From positions 496,001 through 560,000 of the forward strand of contig JALRME010000007.1 of the NCBI GenBank assembly GCA_026120035.1: DNA of 64,000 nt, in the 5' to 3' direction. Below are positions 32,641-42,863 of the stretch, piece after piece (position 1 is the stretch's first letter; each line of letters opens with the position of its first letter). Both the position numbers and the translations under genes were made by a program. The notes under the pieces were generated by a model that worked only from the letters and a program-made list of their open reading frames with translations, made no database searches and was not told the DNA's origin. The stretch is from Coleophoma eucalyptorum (Eukaryota > Ascomycota > Leotiomycetes > Helotiales > Dermateaceae).

Positions 32641-33964
32641 ATGCCGTCTGCAGTGAGGGAAATTCAAGTAGAACCTATGGTTCATGAGCCAAAAAGCAAT
32701 GTCGACTTTGGAGCCACAGTCCGAGGCATTGACCTCAACAAATTAACCGACTCTGACTTTGAGATCATTCATCAGGCTCTTCACAAACACAAGTTGCTCG
32801 TCTTTAAAGAACAACCTGAAATGCTCCATCCTGAAAACCAATACGATCTTACCCGTCGTTTTGATCCAGACGAGACAACTGGAGGTTTTGCCCATGGCAC
32901 TGATCCATATCTGACCTCACACAACGGTGTCGATATTTTTGGACTTCCAAACCGACCGGCTATTCCTGTGCAGCCTCAAGTGCATATCCTGGGCCGAGGC
33001 CCTGTGCCAGATGACCATTATCAGTTCCCACCTGGATTCAAAATCAAAGGCATCGATCACCATTACTTTCACTTGCCACCCCACATACCAGCTGAGGAGA
33101 GAGAAGCTGGTAAGTCCCGCTTTTACCAGTGGCATTTCGATGGCGCACTCTACAAGATCCCACCACCTCGTGTGGGATGTCTTCTTGCTGTGCGGACTCC
33201 AAAAGGTCCAGATGTCAATGTGCAATGGGATGATGGAACCGGCACGGAGATGGCTATAGGTCCTGGTTCTACTGCAATGGTAGCTGGCTCAAGAGCACTG
33301 GAGCTTCTCTCGCCAGAAATGCGCGCCATTGCATACCATAGCCGTATTGAATATGCTCCTCATTGTTTTGAATGGATGTCAACAGCCCACAGTACCAGAT
33401 TAGGCCATACTCTCGAGACCGAAGGACTGGAGAAACCGTTAGATGCGTTAAAGCCTTGGTCTCCGGAGCATATTTGTACCTATCCTATGGTCTGGGAGAA
33501 TCCTGTGACTGGAGAGCACTCGCTACAAGTGCATGGACAAGGTGCTTTCAAGCTGTTCTTGAAGAGCAGTGCAGATGGACCCGAGAAGGTTGTTACTGAT
33601 TTGGCTGAAGTTCGAGCTTTCTTACACAAGTACGTTCAACTCATCTCTCCATTGATAGTAGAATGACTAAACTATGCCCTTAGCATGATGCGACCTGTAC
33701 TTCACCCCAGCAATATCTACGCTCACAGACACGAACAGCAAGATGTTATCTTATGGTACAATCGTGCCTTGTGGCACTCAATTGTATGTTTTTTTATACA
33801 ATTATTTCTCCCACTCTTAACCCCCAGGAATTCTTTGATTATACTCACACTGAGGCCTCCAGACCGAATTTCCAGAAAGCTATGGCCCTCGAATTATGCA
33901 CCAGTGCAATATTGCTGCTTCGGATCATCCGACTGCTGCGCCTATTCCTGCAGATTTTTCCTAG
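32641..33964 (+). CDS. TauD/TfdA-family 2-oxoglutarate dioxygenase, XanA-like (copy 1)
   Basis: Non-haem Fe(II)/2-oxoglutarate dioxygenase that hydroxylates a small organic substrate. The fungal subgroup includes xanthine dioxygenase XanA; TauD relatives release sulfite from sulfonates. Three exons: 32641-33629, 33684-33783 and 33863-33964; 396 residues. The ATG at 32641 is the first in frame; the frame upstream has no ATG. Iron ligands: H165-x-D167 in QWHFDGALYK and His361 in NRALWHS. The candidate 2OG-binding Arg is R373 in YGPRIMHQCNIAASDHP. The family segment VQWDDGTG is also present. The last intron (33784-33862) is longer than a nearer AG would give; the chosen acceptor restores TEFPESYGPRIMHQ, conserved in the family. 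It converges on the DszC-like gene. Substrate unknown; XanA-like by pattern rather than proven xanthine specificity. Confidence 0.9.
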
Positions 33965-34174
33965 GCTTTGCCATTATTCTTAAGAATCTGTATTCCCTAG
34001 CCTCACAGCGAAATAAAGCTTGAGAAGTTATACTTCTATGTTTAATCGTACTTCGTATTGCCTTTAATTGAGCTCTACCAATCTCGAACTCTGCAAACAA
34101 TTGAAAGATTTGGAAATATCTAATTCAATATTGTCAATCCACACGATTCAATACTTTAAACTTTTGGCCATCCT

Positions 34175-35667
34175 TTACGTATACCAAGTTGGATCTGGCA
34201 CCTGTTTTGTTGTTAACCAAACCCCACAGACGTAGTAATCGTAGGAAGCAAGTCTTACCTTGTCAAGTAAGGCAAATTCCCCCAGCTCCCTGTTCTTATA
34301 TGCAACAGGATCATGCAAACTATGCGTGCGAATATCCCTCCAGAAGCGATCCAAGCCAAAATTCCGGCCAGTGACTCTACTCCCTGTGACTTCAAAAACA
34401 CCAGCTGTGACTCTGAGTCCAGTATCTGTTGTAACAATCTTGGCACTTGCAACCCATTCGGCGACTTCACCTCTATAACGAGCGGTAACATCCCTCTTCT
34501 CACCATGCTTCTCATAAAGTCCCGCGATTTCTAATCCAGCACGATCAGTAAGTGCTTCAGCAGCTCTCAGGTGAGCAAAGAAATTTCCGTAGCGCTCCAA
34601 AATGTAGAATTCTTCGGTTGCCAGGCTCTTATTATCGCCTCCATATGGCCAGGCTCGCGTTGATGTGACGGTGTATTTTGCGGCAAAATCAAGCGAGCCG
34701 AGCGCGATGCCGAGGTAGAAGTTGGAGAATACCAGCTGGATTGTTGGCAGGAGGAGCGATGTGAATGGAACTGACAGTATTGCTGGATCGGGCGATTTGG
34801 TGGATGAGGACCAGCCCAGGGCATCTTCCCATGGAACTTTGACGTTGTTGATTCGTACGCTACCTGATTCTGTGAGGCGGAGTCCGACATTGTTCCAATT
34901 GTGCTGAACCTGTTAGCATATTATTTCCTCCAAAGACCTAGTAATGAAAACATACCGCGAATTCAATCCCAGGTTGTTCGGTGTTAACAAAGGCGAAGAT
35001 GTGGTCCTCGGTTCCCTCGAACACACCTTCAAGAACGGTCAAGTCAGAGACGACTCCACCAGTATTGAAGTTCTTGAAGCCATTGAAGGTAAGATGACCC
35101 CCATTATCTGTGATTTCAAGGTCATTGTCGCGAGGATTAACAGCTCCTGATTGCGCACGTCAGTACAAATCGGCAAGAATTGAACATTGGCCACAAACCT
35201 CCAACAAAATAATTATTCTCAATAATGAGTTTCTGAATCCTCTCCCTCTGTTCTTGGCTCCCCACGACATTCGCCGTAGTAGACCAAAGCAAATGGTACC
35301 CAAGTAACATTCCAATACTACCATCCCCCTTCGCTACTTCTCTAATCACTTTATATCCAATATCCCAAGGCTGGCCACCGCCACCGATCTCCTTCGGGCC
35401 AAGAACTTTTAAAAGACCGGCACTCTTCAAAAGGGAGATCTCTGCACGAGGAGATTTGTTTTCGATATCTCGTTCTGCCGCGTCTTGTGCGAGAATCTCG
35501 GACACTCGACGCGCTCTGGCTAGCCATGCTTCGGATGTTTCTGGAAGTCCATCACTTGTGAACTTTTGGTGGTGGATATCGTATAACGAGGGGTCGGAAG
35601 AGGCATGCGGCTGTAAACTTTTCGTCACTGCTGGGGTATTCTGCTCGGTGGTTGCTGTTGGTGCCAT
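34175..35667 (-). CDS. DszC/SfnB-like flavin-dependent monooxygenase (acyl-CoA dehydrogenase fold)
   Basis: Member of the acyl-CoA-dehydrogenase-fold group that includes dibenzothiophene monooxygenase DszC and sulfur-acquisition oxidoreductase SfnB; such enzymes use reduced flavin and oxygen. Four exons: 35667-35199, 35146-34956, 34903-34259 and 34201-34175; 443 residues. Features: an N-terminal helical domain with AEISLLKSAGLLKVLGP and GDGSIGMLLGYH; a middle beta domain with NGFKNFNTGGV and NNVGLRLTESGSVRINNVKV; a C-terminal helical domain ending in RDIRTHSLHDPVAYKNRELGEF and PDPTWYT, the hallmark of this group. The last intron is 57 bases and in frame, so retention would add 19 residues. 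The MAPTATTE start has good context; an upstream in-frame ATG at 35757 exists. A sulfur-release role is inferred. No flavin reductase is encoded nearby. Confidence 0.9.
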
Positions 35668-37647
35668 GGCGTTGGGATTCAGGGTGATGATTGTAACTGG
35701 GAGAGAGATGAACAGTCTACAACCAGAGGGTGTGCTGAAGATATATATCTTTTCCAATGGGTATCTAGTAACACCATTAGATAATGATGCAATGGAGCCA
35801 CCGCAGTGCGCAATTAATTGAACTGTTTTCTAACCACTGCGAGCTCTGGTGTTGTATGCACGAATGCATATTGCGTGCTTGATCTCCGCGTTTGCGTGCA
35901 TGTCCTGCAGGTTGATCTCTGGGAATATACCGGTCACGGGTCTCCACATCCCCACGCATCCCCAAGATCGCGGAAGCTGAGCTCATGCAGAGGGGAAATG
36001 AATGAATGGAGTATCCAGAGAGAGAACTAAGTCCTTCAATAGGATCGGTTCGCGGCATAGATGTTCGAGCCAAGCGAGCACGCTGTACATCTACCGAAGC
36101 CGAGAATGATATCATTTTACCCGTGATTTACATCACAATCCTCCAATCATGCCATCTATCTAAGTCAAAGATATTTAAAATGAAGCTTAAATCGATGTTT
36201 CTTTTCAGATTTCGGATGAGCGCTGAAAGTCCTGTGCAATGCGCAGGACATTTATGGGCGTGGAGGGGGGGGGGTGGCACGGGGGGTTGCACACCTTGAT
36301 GAAGATCGACAAAGCGTGCTCGATTATTATTTACTGGTACAACTCTCGAGCAGGTGCACTTTTGTTTGAGATAGGCGAACTACAAGCTTATACAAATTTG
36401 TAAGTACTAACAGGAGAAATATTTTGAACTGGAGTTATGCATAATATAGCTCAGCCTCCGTCCCTGTTCCTCTAGTTTATTGGTGTTTTGACCCTTTATC
36501 AAACCATGTATTCTAAACCTCCTATGACCTTGATCAATCATGTCTATCTCCCTTATCAACGGTCACTGATGCCGTATATTTCAAATAGCGAGGTCAAGTC
36601 CAAGTTAATATAATTACCTGATAAAACGACTTATTTTACATTTGGAAACTTCTAGTATAATTTCAGACCTATCCTGAAATTAGTCTGAATTGTTTCTAGC
36701 GTTTTTATCCTTCTCTCAGCTATATTAACTCGATGGGTAACATATACGTAGAAGTTGGTAAGTGAGAGAAGAGATGCACTTGGAGTGCTTTGACAAGCAC
36801 TGTGTCGGTCCAAATCCATACCTACCTACAGCAGATGCAGATAAGTTCGCTGCTTTGCCACGAGACTCAAGGGAACGTGAGGAGGGGAAAAGTTACGCAG
36901 GGCTGAATATTAAACCTGTTTCGGGAATGGCGAGATACCACGAGACGTGGCATTTCAAGTTCAATCCAAGGCTACAACACCGAAAAATTATCTATCAGTC
37001 CCGGAAATCAACAGTATCTATGACACAATCTCAGAAAACTCCAGAAAAACAGAGGTGGAGAATAAATCCTACCGAACTAAGTCTTCCAGAATGTTTAAAG
37101 GCCTCAGCCCCCACGAGTCGGCCAACGACTAAGCGAGATCAGGGAAGGTCAGCCTTGGTGATTCTGTGTCGTTTCTCTCCCCTTCATTCTTCGCTGCGTT
37201 TGCAATAAAGTAAGGAAGAATGACGTCGTGGTAAGATAAGGAAACCTCTGATGATGATGCCGAGAGATAATTGGATTACGAGGTTTGTGATTGGGATGTT
37301 GACATGAACTTCTGCAGAATGAACAAAGCCGAGAAGAGACTAAGTGAGACGGAGTCTTGAGTCTCTTTGTCATATAGAATGAGTGCAGAAGGAGAAAGGT
37401 AGGAGGGCTGGGACAATATCTGATATGAGTGACTTGGAAGGCCTCAGTTTACAATCTTCCTTACTTCAACTTCTCTCGACTCCCACTTTCAACATCACAT
37501 CGCACAACACTTTCAAAGCTCAGTAAGGAGAACAAAACTGATAACGAAGCATTGATCTCAGAACCCTTTAACTACAACATTATCTCCCAAAAACAACCAG
37601 CAACAAACCAACCAACAGCAAACCAACCAAAACTAAACTCAGCAATC
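35668..37647. other. Intergenic region between DszC-like and GPI-protein genes
   Basis: About 2 kb containing both promoters. A G-rich stretch at about 36262-36287 includes G10 and G6 runs. The middle (about 36300-36740) is AT-rich without gene signals. The open frame at 36762-37208 has no domain, signal or splice support. No CGGCCG element is found upstream of the DszC-like gene, unlike the other cluster promoters. Confidence 0.55.
36265..36287 (+). repeat. G10 and G6 runs
   Basis: A G10 run (36265-36274), the intervening TGGCAC and a G6 run. Such sequence could form G-quadruplexes in principle; no function is known. It lies about 600 bases upstream of the DszC-like start codon. Confidence 0.7.
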
Positions 37648-38339
37648 ATGCAATCTTCACTGTTCCTAACAGCCACCACCCTCTTCACGATAGTGACACT
37701 CACCCTGGCGGAAGCCCTCCCAGAACCCCAGACTCCAGCGTATGTCCCCATCACTCTACATAACTAACTCTCGCTCACACTCCATTTCACAGCCAGACCA
37801 TTGCAGCAGACGAGGCCCTTCGCTCCTACGTCAACTCCCTACAAACCGACTTAGCGCTCCTCTCTCTCGCATCCGCATTCATAACCTCACCCTCCGAGTT
37901 CTCACAACTGATCGCCGTACAGTCCTCTCTAAACTCCGATCTCATCCACAGCATAACACCTGCCTCTAATTTCCTAGAAGCAGTCCCAACCGCGTTCCAA
38001 AGCATCATCAGCTCAATCTACAACACGGAACGCATGATCCTGAGCGAGTATGGCTTTACCAATTCCATCACGCTGGCCCCGGCTACGTCGGCGTCCACTT
38101 TGACAACAACCAGTGAGACGACCAGTACCAGTACCAGTACGAACACCAAGGACAATACGACGATTACGGGGACCAGTACGAAAACAAGTACGGGAGTTAG
38201 TACGAGTTCTGCTACCGGAACGGCGGCGACGGCTACGGGCTCGGCCACTAGTACAAATGCGGCGCCGGTGGCCACCAAGGGCCTCATTGGTGCTGTGGGA
38301 GTTGCGGCAGGATTGGTTGGCGTTGTGCTGGCTTTGTGA
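37648..38339 (+). CDS. Small Ser/Thr-rich secreted protein with GPI-type tail
   Basis: Not a recognised family. Two exons (37648-37739, 37793-38339) encode 212 residues. There is an N-terminal signal peptide (about 1-21, MQSSLFLTATTLFTIVTLTLA), then a helical region of about 100 residues beginning ADEALRSYVNSLQTDLALLS with no cysteines, a low-complexity Ser/Thr linker (about 130-185) likely to be O-mannosylated, and a hydrophobic C-terminus (GLIGAVGVAAGLVGVVLAL) of the kind replaced by a GPI anchor. It is therefore a probable cell-surface protein. The size and helical first domain recall fungal hydrophobic-surface-binding and cell-wall mannoprotein families, but no diagnostic motif is seen. 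It sits inside the oxygenase block without the shared promoter element and may be a bystander. Confidence 0.82.
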
Positions 38340-38628
38340 GGAGAAATAGAGGAAAGGCTGTGGCTTACCTTACTTGGTGAGGCTCTCCGCACACTTGGCA
38401 GAGAGATATGGCCAGCAACGAAGCGACGAAGCTTGTTTTTCATTAGTGGTAGATACCCATAGGAGATGCATACTTCATATGAATTTCCACCGACGGCTGA
38501 GAGATCTTGATTAATTGACGTGGTATATTCGCAGACTTTCCTAAATACATCTCGCAGTCGCTACCCAAAACGCCGCTTCGCCTTCGCATCTATCTCCAGC
38601 CATCTAAAGCATTGATACCAATGTCTAA

Positions 38629-40638
38629 TCATAATATGTCTCGTCTTCTTTCTGAGCTCTCTATACTCTCCCTCTCTCTAATCCACTCCTCCTCCGCTTC
38701 AAGATCCCCGTCGAGGACAATCTCATGTCCATCACCCTCTTTGACCCATAGACTAGCCACGCAATTAATCGCGGCCAGCGCACTCAAACCCCACCAAACA
38801 GCACCAACAACTCCATGCCTCAATCCAGCTCCAAAAAGATAACCGCCAAGACTAGGTCCCAACGTCCTTCCAGCTGAGTTGAGGCTCTGTCCGATTCCAT
38901 GCATCGTCCCTAGGACCGATGGGTGTGGACAGGCGTTGTTAACCAAGATAGTTGTTGCGGGTAGGGCGAAGGTGCGCCCTGTGACCTGGACGAAGAGTAC
39001 GAAGCAGAGAGATATCCAGACTAGGATTCCGTCTTTCTCGGCTGGTGGACTAGTCTTAGATGGAACGATGGCGAGATAGGGTACTAGAACATATGCTACT
39101 GGGAAGCAGAAAAGGAAGATGCGCCATGAGCGTACTGTGCCGAGACGTGTGTTGACTTGTGGATAGATGAACAGTTGCATGGTGATGCCGATGACACCTA
39201 GGATAGCCATTGCAAACCCTACATCTCTAGGCGGCATCCCTAATCCTCCAGTGAAGATAAATGGCAGCTTGCGCATATGGGTGGCTGGTGAAGGATGTGC
39301 CGGATCAGCCACAGGTGTGGAGAGGAATACGAACCATAAACTATTGAACGTCCCTAGATGTGTAGCCATTAAGGTATGTGCTACTAATGTGCAGATTACA
39401 TTATATGTGAAAATCCGACGGAAGGGCAGTCTTTGCTTCCAGCGCGGGATTTCCCTTTTGAGCATTGGCGTGCGGGGCGTCATTGGTGTTGAAGTACTTG
39501 GCGACATTTCCACTCTCAAATTACCACCCTCTGAATCAGTTCCCAGGATTGGCATGTAGGAGTGCGTAGCCCTGACTTTCTGGTACCGGCGTGCTCTCCT
39601 TCGGAATACGTTCCCGATCTTGCGTGCCCATCTAGATCCGAGGTCCTCTTTGTGTCTGATCGAAACTAAAGTCTCTGAAAGTCCGAAGAACACTCCAAGC
39701 ATTGAACACAAGAGGAAAATCGCGCTCAGAATGTTCGGTGCTGCGTACGGATATTGTTTGAGCCAGTTGATATGCCCAAAAAGCTGCGGATAGCTTCCGG
39801 CTGGATCGGCCAGCAAACCACCTAGGATAGGACCCAGGATTATTCCGCAATTGAAACACATAGGAAATAAAAGAAATGCTCTGGACTGATATCTGGTTTA
39901 GGTCAGTATCTGCAAGACAGATTACGGGGGACTGGCGTACTTCTTCTCTTGCACGATTTCCGACACCATGGTCCTCATTACTCCAATATTACCATTTAGA
40001 ATGCCTCCACAAAGTCGAAAGAAAAGAGCTTGATTGAAGGTTTTTGAGAACCCAAATCCAAGAACGGACAACACTAGAGCTTGTCAGCACAAGAAGTTGA
40101 TAGTGTTTTGATAACTTACTGGTTCCGAATAATCCAATCAACAAGACTAGTTTTCTTCCAGCCCACTCCGAATCAGAAACTCTCCCCCACATCATGGCGG
40201 TTACGAATTGTGCACCTGTGAAGCTACTCGTGAGGATGCCCGCCTGCGCCGCAATGGTAGCATCGGGGAGAGATTCATCGAAAGAGCGGAGCTGATAGAA
40301 CATATACGCCTGCCAGAACGTTAGCTACTGCGGATCCCAGGAGCATATTCCAAACCAACCTGCAAAGACGTCTGCACGAGAGGTTCCGACAGTCTCGCCA
40401 GTGTGAGGATAATCAACTGCCCTCGGTGCGGCAACGACCTCCAGGTGACGACCTCCTCTGGCATTTTCTGGTGGTTCATCATTCCCATCATCTCTTTGGA
40501 CCCCCCGTCGGCCCTATCCTCGCCATCATCTCGAGTCGCGGCGAGCCTGCCACCTTCTTTCCCCTGCTGTGAGAGCGACACAATATTCAAATTGTGCCCA
40601 CGCCTCTGTTCAGAGCATGAGCGAATTCTTTCGTGCAT
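38629..40638 (-). CDS. MFS transporter 2 (YCR023C/ZIF-like)
   Basis: Major facilitator with about 12 spans, expected in plasma or vacuolar membrane. Four exons: 40638-40360, 40309-40120, 40073-39941 and 39892-38629; 621 residues. The ATG at 40638 is the first after an in-frame stop. Features: LPHRGQLIILTLARLSEPLVQTSLQ as first span, WGRVSDSEWAGRK as the MFS signature loop, FRLCGGILNGNIGVMRTMVSEI, RAFLLFPMCFNCGIILGPILGGLLADP, a long Ser/Thr/Arg-rich central loop, and NNACPHPSVLGTMHGIGQS near the end. This subgroup includes yeast YCR023C and plant zinc-induced-facilitator-like carriers; transport of organic acids or xenobiotics is possible but substrates are mostly unknown. It shares a 956-base divergent region with dioxygenase 2, which holds two CGGCCG elements, so it is a good candidate exporter or importer of the cluster. 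Confidence 0.9.
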
Positions 40639-41594
40639 GGATATGACGTTGATATCGGCGGCTTCCTCTCACGTCGAACCAAGACAAGATGTCGGCACGC
40701 AACACAGCAAGAAATGTAATAATATACAAGAGCAGAATCTTCTCAGGATTCATAGCAGTGGAAGAAGCTACATGATCATCGACTCCGATACTTCCACTTC
40801 GTTCCATAGCCTTGTGGCCACCCACATATAGGAACAGGCTCAAGCACAAGCACAGGCATAAACACAGACAAGGCCGCTGGTTCGGGCAGCTTCATTCGCC
40901 GCGTCACACATCACCAAGCACACCAAGTCTACTCTGGCCACTCATGAGGGCTTTATTCAGAGACTCGCCTCCTGCTTCTGCAACCGTCTTTCCGATTTTC
41001 GCATCCTCAAACGGGTGGCAGTGGCTTGAACGAATCAGCAGACCCGGCCAAGCGTCCGATTTATCCGTCAAGTTTGAGGTGGGAGGGAACGGAGGGCCCC
41101 TAGTCCCCTTGAGGCAAGCCGCTTCTGCCTTGGGGCCGTGCCCCACCCTGTCCACGGGAGCCCATAATCGGCCGAGTTTCAAAGTTCGTCTTGTCATGCT
41201 TGTCAGCGTCACGGGTTTTGTCTCGGATGCGCAGCTTGGGATGTCTATCAACTCCGCCGCTCCACCTTATCTTCACCCGCTGTCTACAGTCCTTAAAGAT
41301 AAAGATATCCTCGCAGCTATCAATGGGGCCGGCCGATGGCTGGCGTACGGTATGCAGCCTCCTACGGTGGACTTCCGTTATCAACAGCATTCACTGGCAG
41401 CTGGCTGCCATATCTCGTTCATGACATGATAACGAATATATCTATCAATCCACTGTGTAAGGGTTCGACCAGACTTGGTCCAACCGTTTCTCCTCCATTG
41501 TTCAGCCACGAGCTACCCCGCCGTTCCTATATCTGAAGTGCACAACCAAAGACTCTTGTAGCTCAAAGAAACCCGATTGATACCACAAGCCATC
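40639..41594. promoter_or_regulatory. Divergent promoter of MFS 2 and dioxygenase 2
   Basis: 956 bases. It contains two CGGCCG elements, two CCCCT (STRE-type) pentamers near 41097-41109 and a short imperfect CACAAG/CACAGG hexamer repeat near 40841-40858. Long plus-strand open frames (about 40403-40831 and 40812-41429) have no domain character and straddle the promoter, so I do not call them genes. Confidence 0.65.
41169..41335. promoter_or_regulatory. Two CGGCCG elements between MFS 2 and dioxygenase 2
   Basis: Cores at 41169-41174 (AATCGGCCGAGTTT) and 41330-41335 (GCCGGCCGATGG). They lie about 420 and 260 bases upstream of the dioxygenase 2 ATG. The first carries the same CGGCCGAG extension as sites at the other two promoters. 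Confidence 0.65.
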
Positions 41595-42863
41595 ATGTCT
41601 CCCTCAAGGACCAAGGCAGAGTTGGTCATCACTCCAATCAAGCATGCCCCAGAAAAGAAATGTACCATGGGCGCCATTATCACGGGGCTCGACCTGAATG
41701 ATATCACTGACGAAGAGTTGGAGCAACTGAGAGCTGCTACGCACAAATACCAAGTGGTAGTGATCAAGAACCAGCACAACCTTGACCCAGTAAAACACTG
41801 GGACTTAGTCACACGCCTGGATCCAAAAGCACCCAACGTTCATGGCCACGGAACGGTGAAGCAATTCCAAAAGACCGGTGGACTCCTTTCTGTGCGAAGT
41901 CCCGAGTGTCTCAATACTAAACGTGCTAATGTGCTCTAGAAACGAGACGTCCAAGGCATCCCCGCCGCGCCTAATGTTCGTCTCATCGGCAAAGGCTACC
42001 AGGGCGATGATCATTTCGGCATCAAGAATTTTACCGCATATGGTGCTAGCAATAGCTACCACGCAACACCGCCCAGCGAAGAAGCATTTGCTGCCGGAAA
42101 TACGCAATTCCAGCGCTGGCATATGGATGCGCCACTGTACGAGCGGGAGCCTCCCCACTTTACCGCACTCCGCTGTGTGAAATCACCGGTGGGGCCTGAC
42201 ATTACCATCAACTGGGATGACGGAACTGGTTTGAGTATGAAGACTAAGCCGGGTTATACTGCGTTTGTCTCAAATGTGCAATTGTACGATATGCTTAGCG
42301 AGGAAGAAAAGGAGATGGCAGACAACAGCTGGGTGGAATATGCACCGTTTCCATATATGTGGATTGAGAACTGCAAGGGGAATGCTAACGGACTTGGTTT
42401 AGTGACACAGGTATGTACTTCTCCTGAATACTTCGAAGCACTACTGACAAAAGATCAACAGGGTAAAGAACACACCATGGAAGAAATGCCTGAGTGGAAC
42501 CCAGAATTTGTTAAGACCTACCCTATGGTATGGAACACAGCCTCTGGTCACAAAGCATTGCAAGTACATGGGATTGCAGCACGCAAGTTATTCATCAAGG
42601 CCACCCCTACCTCGTCTGTTGAAGTGCTCGACGACGTCGTTAAGATCCGTGCCTTCCTGCATAACTGGCAGTCACGCATCCTTAAGCCTGAAAACGTCCT
42701 CATGGCACCGGTTGAGGAGGGTGATGTTGGCATGTGGGATAATTGGAGTGTCTTTCATTCCGCCGTCGATTATCCTGATTCGTATGGTGTGAGGAGTATG
42801 CATCAGGCTAATTTGGGTGCAAGTGATGCACCAGTGGGCCCAAGACCCATTGGTGTTCTGTAA
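41595..42863 (+). CDS. TauD/TfdA-family 2-oxoglutarate dioxygenase, XanA-like (copy 2)
   Basis: Second Fe(II)/2OG dioxygenase of the same broad group as the gene at 32641. Three exons: 41595-41891, 41940-42410 and 42462-42863; 389 residues from MSPSRTKAEL. The frame upstream has no ATG. Iron ligands: H160-x-D162 in RWHMDAPLYE and His355 in WSVFHSAVD, with the 2OG-type Arg in YGVRSMHQANLGASD. It also has VHGHGTVKQFQKTGGLLS, VRLIGKGYQGDDHFG and INWDDGTG, which recall fungal XanA-like proteins more closely than copy 1 does. None of its introns matches a copy 1 intron position, so the two are not a recent tandem duplicate. The two enzymes may act on successive or related substrates; this is inference. 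Confidence 0.92.

Noticed and set aside
36762..37208. 148-codon plus-strand frame
   Set aside because: Basic low-information sequence without domain, intron or homologue that I recognise.
40812..41429. 205-codon plus-strand open frame upstream of dioxygenase 2
   Set aside because: It has no domain, odd composition and no splice support, and overlaps the divergent promoter carrying the CGGCCG elements.
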